64,000 nucleotides of DNA from Janthinobacterium silvisoli (lineage in GTDB: Bacteria; Pseudomonadota; Gammaproteobacteria; Burkholderiales; Burkholderiaceae_D): assembly GCF_014200725.1 (NCBI RefSeq), contig NZ_JACHCL010000011.1, positions 38,956-102,955 of the forward strand. Direction: 5' to 3'. Below the pieces are notes generated by a model. That model made no database searches. It was not told the DNA's origin and was given only the letters and a program-made list of their open reading frames with translations. Numbering within the stretch: position 1 is the stretch's first letter; each line of letters opens with the position of its first letter. The translations under genes and the position numbers were made by a program. Below, in pieces: positions 25,951 through 33,826 of the stretch.

Positions 25951-26796
25951 ATGTCCCTACCCGTATTCCCCACCATGCCGCCATTACGGTCTGACATACC
26001 CTCTTCCATGGAACAGATTGATGACGTGCTGCGCCCCGTGCTGGCCGTGGGTGTCGCTTGTGTCAGCCGTGAATGGGAACAGGCGCCGCACCGCCACCGC
26101 AAGGGGCAGTTGCTATACGCCGTGCGTGGCGTGATTCATTGTGAGGTGGAAAGCGGGGTCTGGATCGTGCCGCCCCAGTGCGCCATCTGGATACCGGGCG
26201 GCTTGTTGCACGCGGCGCGCGGTGTGGGCGAGGCGCAATGTTATTGCCTGTTTGTCGATGCCGATATGGTCCAGGTCTCGTCCCCTGCCTTGCCCGACAG
26301 TTGCTGCACCCTCGCCGTCTCACCCTTGCTGCGCGAACTGATCATCAAGGCAGCCAGCTTCCCCACCTTGTATGCACTGAATGGCGCCGAAGAGCGCCTG
26401 GTGGCCACCCTGCTCGATGAACTGGCGACCGCCCCGGTGGAAGACTTGCACTTGCCGCTGCCACGCGATGCCCGCTTGCGCCAGCTGGCGGACTTGCTGC
26501 TGGCACAGCCAGCAGATAAGAGTACCTTGACGCAATGGGCGAGCCGCATCGGCATGAGCGAGCGCAGCATGACGCGGCAATTACTGGAGGAAATCGGCAT
26601 GAGCGTGGGCCGCTGGCGCCGGCAATTGCATGTGATCATCGCCCTGCAGCGGCTGGCGAAAGGGCATAGCGTGAAAACGGTGGGGATGGAACTTGGCTAT
26701 GAAAACACCAGCGGCTTCGTCACCATGTTCCGCAAGGCGGTTGGCCAGCCACCGGCGCGCTATCTGGCCGAGCGCAAGGCTGCCGCCAACGCTTGA
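25951..26796 (+). CDS. AraC-family regulator with cupin domain
   Basis: The product is 281 residues. The cupin-like N-terminal domain includes QAPHRHRKGQLLYAVRGVIH and VPPQCAIWIPGGLLHAARG. The C-terminal double HTH includes WASRIGMSERSMTRQLLEEI and VGMELGYENTSGFVTMFRKA. The start could be the ATG at 25951 or a downstream ATG at 25975 or 26008. No divergent exporter is adjacent; its nearest divergent neighbour is the 142-residue hypothetical, so the target is unclear. Confidence 0.9.
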   Translation: MSLPVFPTMPPLRSDIPSSMEQIDDVLRPVLAVGVACVSREWEQAPHRHRKGQLLYAVRGVIHCEVESGVWIVPPQCAIWIPGGLLHAARGVGEAQCYCLFVDADMVQVSSPALPDSCCTLAVSPLLRELIIKAASFPTLYALNGAEERLVATLLDELATAPVEDLHLPLPRDARLRQLADLLLAQPADKSTLTQWASRIGMSERSMTRQLLEEIGMSVGRWRRQLHVIIALQRLAKGHSVKTVGMELGYENTSGFVTMFRKAVGQPPARYLAERKAAANA

Positions 26797-26801
26797 AGTC
26801 A

Positions 26802-26829
26802 TAAAAAAAAGGCGGCATCGCGCCGCCTT
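26802..26829 (-). terminator. Intrinsic terminator of folE
   Basis: Arms AAGGCGGC / GCCGCCTT with a 5-base loop (26809-26829). On the minus strand the stem is followed by a run of T (26802-26810 read in reverse), placing it directly after folE. Confidence 0.9.
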
Positions 26830-26851
26830 CTGCTTGCATCTACCGCGAAAA

Positions 26852-27418
26852 TCAGCTTTCGCGGGCCAGCGCCAAAAATTCCGTGCGCAGCGCCAGGTTC
26901 GGCTGCATCTCGCCCAGCATGGCTGAGGTAATGGTTTCTTCGCCTGGCGTACGGATGCCGCGGCTTTCCATGCACAAATGACGGCAGCGCACGACCACCC
27001 CCACCGATTTCGGTTCCAGCACTTCCATCAAGGCATTCGCGATCTGCATGGTCATGCGTTCCTGTACTTGCAGGCGCTTGGAGAAGCAATCGACCAGGCG
27101 CGTCAGTTTCGACAAGCCGACGATTTTTCCATTCGGCACGTAGCCGATGGTGGCCTTGCCAAAGAAGGGCGCCAGATGATGTTCGCAATGGCTGTACACG
27201 GGAATGCCGCGCACGACGATCAATTCGTTGTACTGTTCGGCGCCATCTTCAAACGCTTTCAACAGGTCGACCGGGTTTTGACCGTAGCCCGAGGTCCAGT
27301 GTTTCCAGGCTTTCGCCACGCGTGCCGGCGTTTCCAGCAGACCAGGACGCTGTGGGTCTTCACCCAGGCTGCTGATCAAACGGCGCCAGTCGTTTTCGGA
27401 GAATTCTTCTTGAGACAT
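26852..27418 (-). CDS. folE: GTP cyclohydrolase I (FolE, type IA)
   Basis: The product is 188 residues. It converts GTP to 7,8-dihydroneopterin triphosphate, the first step of tetrahydrofolate and biopterin synthesis. The zinc ligands are visible in VYSHCEHHLAPFFGKA (Cys and His) and in VVVRCRHLCMESRGI (second Cys); SRGI.TPG completes the active site. LSKLTRLVDCFSKRLQVQER is the expected helix. It is monocistronic between its own terminator and the upstream nudC gene. Confidence 0.97.
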   Translation of the reverse strand: MSQEEFSENDWRRLISSLGEDPQRPGLLETPARVAKAWKHWTSGYGQNPVDLLKAFEDGAEQYNELIVVRGIPVYSHCEHHLAPFFGKATIGYVPNGKIVGLSKLTRLVDCFSKRLQVQERMTMQIANALMEVLEPKSVGVVVRCRHLCMESRGIRTPGEETITSAMLGEMQPNLALRTEFLALARES

Positions 27419-27496
27419 ACTAAAACACCCAAATAGTTACAATTGCCGCCAGTATATAGAAAAGTGGGCAATCTGCCTGAGCCGACCACGCTTTTC

Positions 27497-28354
27497 CTAT
27501 TTAGCGGGCGGACGGTGCGCCTGCACCAGCATCGAAGAAATCGACACGCTGGAGCTCGCTTCGGGCCACACATCGTCCGCACCGAACCAGCGCGCCTCGG
27601 CAATTTCATTCTGGTCCAGGCGAATTTCGCCATCGAGATAATCGGCTGTAAACGCGATCATCAGCGAATGGGGGAAGGGCCAGGACTGGCTCATGAAATA
27701 GCGCAGATTGTGCACGCGCAAACCCACCTCTTCCATCACTTCGCGGTGCACCGCTTCTTCGATCGATTCGCCCGCTTCCAGGAAACCAGCCAAGGGACTG
27801 AAGCGCTGCGACGGCGAATGTTTGTGCATCGCCAGCAACACTTTTTCACCCTTGCGTATCAGTACCATCATCGCCGGCGAAATGCGCGGGTAGGCCAGCA
27901 TGCCGCAAGCGCCGCACTTGAAGCTGCGCTCGCCCGGATGGCGCTGCATGGGCGTGGCGCACACGCCGCAATAACGGTGGGTGCGCGCCCACTCGGCCAG
28001 CTGGGCCGCGCGACTGATCAAGCCCAGGAAACCATCGTCCACCACATTGAACAGCGAGCGCAGGCTGTGATAGGCCAGGCTGCTGTCAGGCAAGGCTTCG
28101 TCATCAGTCCAGACCGTCTGGCAATAACGGCCTTGCCACATACCAACCGACTGCGCCTGCGCCAGATCAAGGCCCAGCGCCTTGACGCGCTCAAACTCGG
28201 GCAAGGCATGGTTCAAGGTATCCAATAGCAAACGGCCACGGTGAAATACAAAGGTCAGCGGATGATCAGGCAAGGGCGTGGGAACATCGATGAGGGGCAA
28301 AAACGCGTCGGGAGTCTGCAGCATGCTAAGAGGAAATTTGTAAAGGTTGCTCAT
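27497..28354 (-). CDS. nudC: NAD(+) diphosphatase / NAD-capped RNA hydrolase (NudC)
   Basis: The product is 285 residues from the ATG at 28354 (an overlapping ATG at 28357 is possible; GGGAG is just upstream). A zinc ribbon with CGVCAT and CGACG cysteine pairs lies in the middle. A full Nudix box GX5EX7REUXEEXGU follows (GFLEAGESIEEAVHREVMEE). The NADH pyrophosphatase signature SQSWPFPHS comes after it. It hydrolyses NAD(H) to NMN and AMP and removes NAD caps from RNA. Confidence 0.95.
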   Translation of the reverse strand: MSNLYKFPLSMLQTPDAFLPLIDVPTPLPDHPLTFVFHRGRLLLDTLNHALPEFERVKALGLDLAQAQSVGMWQGRYCQTVWTDDEALPDSSLAYHSLRSLFNVVDDGFLGLISRAAQLAEWARTHRYCGVCATPMQRHPGERSFKCGACGMLAYPRISPAMMVLIRKGEKVLLAMHKHSPSQRFSPLAGFLEAGESIEEAVHREVMEEVGLRVHNLRYFMSQSWPFPHSLMIAFTADYLDGEIRLDQNEIAEARWFGADDVWPEASSSVSISSMLVQAHRPPAK

Positions 28355-28472
28355 CATACTCCCGCTCCAGAACGCTTGCGCGCATAGCAGCAAAGTGACC
28401 GGCAACACAAGCACTGATGGGATATCACAGTGTTTTTTTCCTGTCACGACGATTCGTTGCGTAAACGAGACT

Positions 28473-28491
28473 GATAACGATTCTCATTTAC
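28473..28491 (+). promoter_or_regulatory. Fur box upstream of the siderophore receptor
   Basis: GATAACGATTCTCATTTAC matches 14 of 19 positions of the Fur consensus. It lies about 120 bases before the fiu-like start, as expected for iron repression of a siderophore receptor. Confidence 0.75.
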
Positions 28492-28613
28492 GAATCAGCT
28501 ACCGATTATTACAATGTCTCCCATTCTTTCCATCGCCAGCCATCTGCCCCTCATGCTCCGGCATGGTCTTGCAGCGCCAGCCAGGACTTCTCAAGATCAT
28601 TGAAAGCAAAAAA

Positions 28614-30965
28614 ATGGCAATCAAGAGCCGCAAACATCTGTCATCCCGTTTCAACCAGCAGATCGGCGCCGCGCTAGCGGTGATGCTGCTGCCCGTCGCC
28701 GCTCACGCAGCCGACGCTGCCAACGCCGCCGATCCGGCCGGCCAGGCTGCGCCCGCTTCGCAGCAAACCCTGAACGAAGTCAAGGTCGTTGGCGCCAAGG
28801 AAAATGACTTCAAGGCAGAAAAAGCTTCGTCACCGAAATACACGGAAAAACTGGTCGATACGCCGCAAACCATCGTCGTGATCAAAAAGGAATTAATCGA
28901 GCAGCAAGGCGCCGTGACCTTGACCGATGCGCTGCGCAACACGCCTGGCGTGGGTACCTTCTTCCTCGGCGAAAACGGCAGCACCAATACGGGCGACGCC
29001 GTCTACATGCGCGGCTTCGATGCCTCGGGCAATATCTATGTCGATGGCGTGCGCGACGTGGGTTCCATCTCGCGCGATGTCTTCAATATCGAGCAGATCG
29101 ATGTGCTCAAGGGCCCGGCCGGTACCGACAGCGGGCGCGGCTCGCCAACCGGTTCGATCAATCTGGTCAGCAAGACAGCAACCCTGGAAAACAATTTCAA
29201 TTCATTGTTGACGGCAGGCAGCGGCAGCCAGAAACGCGCCACGGCCGACTGGAACCGGGTGATCGACGCCGACAGCGGCACCGCCTTCCGCCTGAACCTG
29301 CTGGACCAGAACAGCGGCAACCCGGCCCGCGATGAAGTCAAGAACAAGCGCTGGGCGGTGGCGCCCACCATCACCTTCGGCATCGGCAAACCGACCCGCG
29401 TCACGGCCAGCTACCTGCACGTGGACCAGAACAACGTGCCCGACGGCGGCGTGCCTACCATCGGCTTGCCCGGCTACACCACGCCCGATACCATTACAGC
29501 CACCAATAAAGTCGTCCGCACTTTCCTGAACAGCGCCGCCAAGGTCGACCCTAATAATTTCTATGGTTCCACGTCGGACTATGACAAGGTCAAGGCCGAC
29601 ATGGCGACCGTGCGCATCGAGCATGATTTTTCGCCCACGCTGCAATTGCAAAACACCACCCGCTACGGCAAGACCAAGGAAGACTATCTGCTGACATCCT
29701 TCATGGGCAGCACGGCCAACCTGGCGACACCGGTGGCCGCCGATCCATCGACCTGGACCCTGGCGCGCTCACTGCGCACGGTCAAGGATCAGGAAAACAC
29801 GATTTTGACCAACCAGACGGTGGTGACTGCGCAATTCGACACGGGTACGTTGAAACACTCGCTGGTGACCGGCGTCGAGTTCACCAGCGAAAAGCAGACC
29901 AACTACAGCTATGTGCCCGCCAGCCTGGGCACCCTGGCGCCAGCCAATCTGTATCACCCGAATCCCAACGACCCGGTCACGGGTTTCAACCCGGTGCGCA
30001 GCGGCGCCTATACGGAAGGCGAAGTCAACACGCAGAGCGTGTATGCGTTTGACACCATCAAGCTGGGCGACAAATGGAGTTTTAATGGCGGCATGCGCTT
30101 TGACCATTTCAACACCACCTATGACGCCGTGACCCTGCAAACGGCAGTGGCGGCTGGCCAGGTCCAGCCTTTGCCCGTGGGCACGCCTATCCCTACCCAC
30201 CTGACCTTGGGCAACACCTTGGCCAACGGCAAGCTTGCCGTGTCATACAAACCAACGGCGGACAGCAGCGTATACGCCCTGTGGGCCAGCTCGAAAGCGC
30301 CACCGGGCGTGAACTTTGCGCTGAGCGCCGCGGCCAGCAGTGCCCAGAATCCCACCTATGATCCGCAAGAAACCACCACCAAGGAACTCGGCGGCAAATG
30401 GGACTTGCTGAAACAAAAACTGTCGCTGACGGCCGCCCTGTACCAGACCACGGTCAGGAATGACGTGGAACAAGACCCCGTCATCCCTACCCTGTACTAC
30501 CAGACCGGCAAGAAACGCGTGCAAGGCGTGGAAATCGGCGTGGTCGGCGAAATCATGCGCGACTGGCTGGTCAGCGCCGGCTATACCCGCATGAATACCG
30601 AAGTGGAATCGGGCAAGGTGGTGACGGCGTCGGGCATCAATAACCTCAGCTACACACCGAAACAGGCGTTCACCAGCTGGACTTCGTACACCTTGCCCTT
30701 CGGCCTGAAGCTGGGAGGCGGCGCCCGCTATGTGGGCGACATGTTGCGCGGCACCGATGGCGCCATCGGCACCCCGGCGCGCATCGATGGCTACTGGGTC
30801 TTCGACGCCATGGCCACGTATACCGTCAACAAGAACCTGGACTTGCAGTTGAATGCCTACAACCTGGCCGACAAAGTCTACGTGGCGGCCATCAACAAGA
30901 GCGGCTACCGCTACACGCCAGGCCAGCCGCGCTCGTTCAGCCTGACGGCCAATATCAAGTTCTGA
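28614..30965 (+). CDS. fiu: TonB-dependent catecholate siderophore receptor, Fiu-like
   Basis: The product is 783 residues from the ATG at 28614, with a signal peptide ending AAHA near residue 36. The plug domain includes LTDALRNTPGVGTFFLGENG, YVDGVRDVGSISRDVFNIEQ and DVLKGPAGTDSGRGSPTGSI. These stretches align closely with E. coli Fiu, as do INKSGYRYTPGQPRSFSLTA near the end and the terminal Phe. It should import ferric catecholates across the outer membrane using TonB. The canonical closing strand is intact. A Fur box lies upstream and a terminator downstream, so it looks like a single iron-regulated unit. Confidence 0.93.
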   Translation: MAIKSRKHLSSRFNQQIGAALAVMLLPVAAHAADAANAADPAGQAAPASQQTLNEVKVVGAKENDFKAEKASSPKYTEKLVDTPQTIVVIKKELIEQQGAVTLTDALRNTPGVGTFFLGENGSTNTGDAVYMRGFDASGNIYVDGVRDVGSISRDVFNIEQIDVLKGPAGTDSGRGSPTGSINLVSKTATLENNFNSLLTAGSGSQKRATADWNRVIDADSGTAFRLNLLDQNSGNPARDEVKNKRWAVAPTITFGIGKPTRVTASYLHVDQNNVPDGGVPTIGLPGYTTPDTITATNKVVRTFLNSAAKVDPNNFYGSTSDYDKVKADMATVRIEHDFSPTLQLQNTTRYGKTKEDYLLTSFMGSTANLATPVAADPSTWTLARSLRTVKDQENTILTNQTVVTAQFDTGTLKHSLVTGVEFTSEKQTNYSYVPASLGTLAPANLYHPNPNDPVTGFNPVRSGAYTEGEVNTQSVYAFDTIKLGDKWSFNGGMRFDHFNTTYDAVTLQTAVAAGQVQPLPVGTPIPTHLTLGNTLANGKLAVSYKPTADSSVYALWASSKAPPGVNFALSAAASSAQNPTYDPQETTTKELGGKWDLLKQKLSLTAALYQTTVRNDVEQDPVIPTLYYQTGKKRVQGVEIGVVGEIMRDWLVSAGYTRMNTEVESGKVVTASGINNLSYTPKQAFTSWTSYTLPFGLKLGGGARYVGDMLRGTDGAIGTPARIDGYWVFDAMATYTVNKNLDLQLNAYNLADKVYVAAINKSGYRYTPGQPRSFSLTANIKF

Positions 30966-30998
30966 TCTGGCATGTAGCCGCCATGCGGCGCTTCAGCA

Positions 30999-31027
30999 AG
31001 CCCCTCCCTACCGGAGGGGCTTTTTTT
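30999..31027 (+). terminator. Intrinsic terminator after the siderophore receptor
   Basis: Arms AGCCCCTCC / GGAGGGGCT around CTACC, followed by a T run (31021-31027). Confidence 0.9.
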
Positions 31028-31067
31028 ATTTTATAAACATTGTCATTCATGGTGCATGTTCTGCCCC

Positions 31068-31089
31068 TCTGTATGAAAAGTCATACAGA
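31068..31089. promoter_or_regulatory. Palindromic upstream activator site, probable DctD operator
   Basis: A perfect 9-bp inverted repeat TCTGTATGA / TCATACAGA with a 4-base spacer. It lies about 127 bases upstream of the putative -24 element, the position where NtrC-type activators bind. Confidence 0.55.
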
Positions 31090-31214
31090 CTGCCCCATCA
31101 CCGTCCAATAATTTGCGCATGCCAGAGCGCCTGCGATGCGATTACAATGCGGCTGCAATAAAAAAACCGCATGAAATCATTCACTTGCATATCTGCGTGG
31201 CAAAAAGCGATTTC

Positions 31215-31230
31215 AGGCATATCCTTTGCT
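31215..31230 (+). promoter_or_regulatory. Putative sigma-54 (-24/-12) promoter
   Basis: AGGCATATCCTTTGCT matches TGGCACRNNNNTTGCW at all but two fixed positions. The invariant GG (31216-31217) and GC (31228-31229) are separated by the required 10 bases. It lies 128 bases before the symporter start. The nearby DctD-type activator carries the sigma-54 GAFTGA motif, which makes the assignment coherent. Confidence 0.6.
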
Positions 31231-31357
31231 ATGTAAGAACCTGACAGCACGCAAATACACAAGAAATAGCTTATGAGCAACACCAGACCTGAGTTGCTCA
31301 ATATTCAACATTAATACATAATCCGCTCGCAGCGGCGCTTCATCTGGAGGAGTCAAC

Positions 31358-32671
31358 ATGAAAAAGAAACGGCCATTAACCCTGTACATCCTGATTGCGA
31401 TGATACTGGGCATAGGCGTGGGTTACGCATGCAACACGGCATTCCCGGATGCCAAGGCCAGCGCTGAAATCGCTGGCAATATCTCGATCGTCACCGACGT
31501 CTTCCTGCGCCTGATCAAGATGATCATCGCGCTGCTGGTGTTCTCGACCCTGACGGTCGGCATCGCCCACATGGGCGACGGCAAGACAGCTGGCCGCATC
31601 GGCTTGAAAGCCATGTGCTGGTTCATGGTGGCCTCGCTGGTGTCGCTGGCGCTGGGCATGGTGTTGTCCAACCTGATGCAACTGGGTACCAACCTGGGCT
31701 TGCCATTGCCGGACGTACACGCCAGCACCAATCTGAAGACCGCCGCTTTCACCATGAAAGACTTTTTCACGCATCTGGTACCGAAATCGCCGATCGAGGC
31801 GATGGCCAACAATGAAATCCTGCAAGTACTGGTGTTCTCCATCTTCTTCGGCGGCGCACTGGCTGGCCTGGGCGAATCGGGCAAGGCGCTCACCAACGTG
31901 ATCGACCAGCTGGCGCAAGTCATGCTGCGCATCACCGGCACCATCATGAACATGGCGCCGCTGGCCGTGTTCGCTGCCATGGCTTCGGTTGTCACCACCC
32001 ATGGCCTGGGCGTGCTGCTCACGTTCGCCAAATTCATGGGCGGCTTCTACCTGGGCCTGATCTGCCTGTGGGCGCTGCTGATCGCTGCCGGCTTCTTCGT
32101 CATCGGCCCGCGCATCTTCAAGCTGGTCAGCCTGATCCGCGAACCATTCCTGCTGGCCTTTTCGACCGCCAGTTCGGAAGCGGCCTACCCGAAACTGCTG
32201 ATAGCGCTCGACCAGTTCGGCGTGGACCGCAAGATTTCCAGCTTCGTGATGCCTTTGGGTTATTCCTTCAACCTCGATGGCTCGATGATGTATTGCACCT
32301 TTGCCGTGCTGTTCATCGCGCAAGCCTACGGCATTGACCTGTCGATCGGTACCCAGATCACCATGCTGCTGTTGCTGATGCTGACCTCGAAAGGTATCGC
32401 CGGCGTGCCACGCGCCTCGCTGGTGGTGATCGCTGCGACCTTAACCCAGTTCAACATTCCAGAAGCGGGCCTGTTGCTGCTGATGGGCGTGGACCAGTTC
32501 CTCGACATGGGCCGTTCGGCTACCAACGCGGTTGGCAATGCCGTTGCCACCGCCGTCGTCGCCAAATGGGAAGGTGGCCTGGCCACGGAAGAAGAAGTCG
32601 CCGCCGCCAACGCCGCCAACCAGAACACGGAAAGCCACTGGGGCGCAGCCGATCACACCAGCAAGGCTTGA
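31358..32671 (+). CDS. Dicarboxylate/amino acid:cation symporter (DAACS family)
   Basis: The product is 437 residues with about eight transmembrane segments and two hairpin loops. The HP1-type serine-rich motif is STASSEAAYPKLL near residue 269, and the HP2 motif is SKGIAGVPRASLVVIAATLT near 345. VDQFLDMGRSATNAVGNAVA lies near 380. It should import C4-dicarboxylates, glutamate or aspartate with Na+ or H+. A GGAGGAG ribosome site precedes the ATG. The DctB/DctD-like pair two genes downstream and the sigma-54 promoter upstream point to induction by its substrate. A porin gene follows and may extend the uptake route to the outer membrane. Confidence 0.93.
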   Translation: MKKKRPLTLYILIAMILGIGVGYACNTAFPDAKASAEIAGNISIVTDVFLRLIKMIIALLVFSTLTVGIAHMGDGKTAGRIGLKAMCWFMVASLVSLALGMVLSNLMQLGTNLGLPLPDVHASTNLKTAAFTMKDFFTHLVPKSPIEAMANNEILQVLVFSIFFGGALAGLGESGKALTNVIDQLAQVMLRITGTIMNMAPLAVFAAMASVVTTHGLGVLLTFAKFMGGFYLGLICLWALLIAAGFFVIGPRIFKLVSLIREPFLLAFSTASSEAAYPKLLIALDQFGVDRKISSFVMPLGYSFNLDGSMMYCTFAVLFIAQAYGIDLSIGTQITMLLLLMLTSKGIAGVPRASLVVIAATLTQFNIPEAGLLLLMGVDQFLDMGRSATNAVGNAVATAVVAKWEGGLATEEEVAAANAANQNTESHWGAADHTSKA

Positions 32672-32678
32672 TCCCGGC

Positions 32679-32707
32679 ATCCTGGTCCGCCATGCGCGGA
32701 CCAGGAT
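32679..32707. other. Strong hairpin between symporter and porin genes
   Basis: Perfect 12-bp arms ATCCTGGTCCGC / GCGGACCAGGAT around a 5-base loop, without a T run. It lies 8 bases after the symporter stop. It could protect the upstream mRNA 3' end or cause partial termination, giving different expression of symporter and porin. Confidence 0.6.
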
Positions 32708-32746
32708 ATGTTCAAGCACCAGCCGCTCGTCACTCCTGAGGTACTT

Positions 32747-33736
32747 ATGAAAAAAGCACTGTTTACGCTGCTGGCCCTTGGCGCCTGCAGCGGCGCCCTG
32801 GCGCAGTCCAACGTTACCATCTACGGCGTTGCCGACGCCGGCCTGGTGCTGGACAAGGATGCCGCCGGCGAGCGCCTGAACCGCATCGCCAGCGGTGTCG
32901 CCTCGGGCTCGCGCATCGGTTTCAAGGGCAGGGAAGACTTGGGCGGCGGCCTGGCCGCCAGTTTCGTGCTGGAAAACGGCTACAACATCGACACCGGCAC
33001 GGCGGGCCAGGGTGGCTTGCTATTTGGCCGCCAGGCGTATGTGGGCCTGTCCGGCAGCGCCGGCGCCCTGACCGCCGGCCACCAGTATTCACCGTATTAC
33101 CTGGCCTTGCGCGACGTGGCCGATCCTTTCGCCATCGGCCTGGCCGGCACTGCGGCGAACCTGATGGTGAGCAATATGCGTGTCGACAATATGCTGCAAT
33201 ACACCACGCCGACCTACAACAAGCTGTCGGCCGACCTGGCCTATGGCTTTGGCGAAGCGGCCGATAACAATGCGAAAAACCGCAGCATTGGCGGCGCCGT
33301 GCACTACATCGATGGTCCGCTGAACCTGACCCTCGCGCATCACCGCAAAGACAACGCCTTGGCGACCCAGCAAACCCGCAATACCCTGCTGGCCGTGCGC
33401 TACGATTTTAAGATGCTGCAAGCCAACTTCGGCTATGCAGACAACCGCGCACTTGACCTGAGCAAGAGCAACGATTTGCTGCTGGGTTTCAGTGCACCGT
33501 TTGGCCGCACCAAGCTGGTCGCCTCCTACATCCGCCACAACGACAAGAGCGTACTGAACCGTGACGCCCAGCAATGGGCCATCGGCGCGTTTTATTCGCT
33601 GTCCAAGCGCAGCGACCTGTACACCGGTTACGGCCATATCAGCAACAAGAATGGCGCCACGTTTACGGTCGGCAACGCGACCGATAATGGCACCGGCAAT
33701 ACAGGTTTTAACCTCGGCATACGTCATACTTTCTGA
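32747..33736 (+). CDS. Gram-negative porin (betaproteobacterial trimeric type)
   Basis: The product is 329 residues from the ATG at 32747. The signal peptide ends in GALAQ, then the typical first strand SNVTIYGVADAGLVL. RIGFKGREDLGGGLAASFVL lies near residue 60 and the protein ends LGIRHTF with the C-terminal Phe of outer-membrane beta-barrels. It forms a general diffusion channel. The position between a dicarboxylate symporter and its two-component system suggests it serves the same substrate. Confidence 0.93.
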   Translation: MKKALFTLLALGACSGALAQSNVTIYGVADAGLVLDKDAAGERLNRIASGVASGSRIGFKGREDLGGGLAASFVLENGYNIDTGTAGQGGLLFGRQAYVGLSGSAGALTAGHQYSPYYLALRDVADPFAIGLAGTAANLMVSNMRVDNMLQYTTPTYNKLSADLAYGFGEAADNNAKNRSIGGAVHYIDGPLNLTLAHHRKDNALATQQTRNTLLAVRYDFKMLQANFGYADNRALDLSKSNDLLLGFSAPFGRTKLVASYIRHNDKSVLNRDAQQWAIGAFYSLSKRSDLYTGYGHISNKNGATFTVGNATDNGTGNTGFNLGIRHTF

Positions 33737-33761
33737 TAACGCCTGCTTGTGCAATACCCAG

Positions 33762-33791
33762 GCCGCCGGAGTCAGATCCGGCGGCTTTTTT
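33762..33791 (+). terminator. Intrinsic terminator after the porin
   Basis: Perfect 9-bp arms GCCGCCGGA / TCCGGCGGC (33762-33770, 33777-33785) followed by a run of six T. Confidence 0.9.
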
Positions 33792-33826
33792 ATCTTTACA
33801 GCACCTTGATGCGATACTGTCGGTCT

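Noticed and set aside
31098..31301. 67-codon minus-strand frame before the symporter
   Set aside because: It overlaps the sigma-54 promoter region and shows no coding features.
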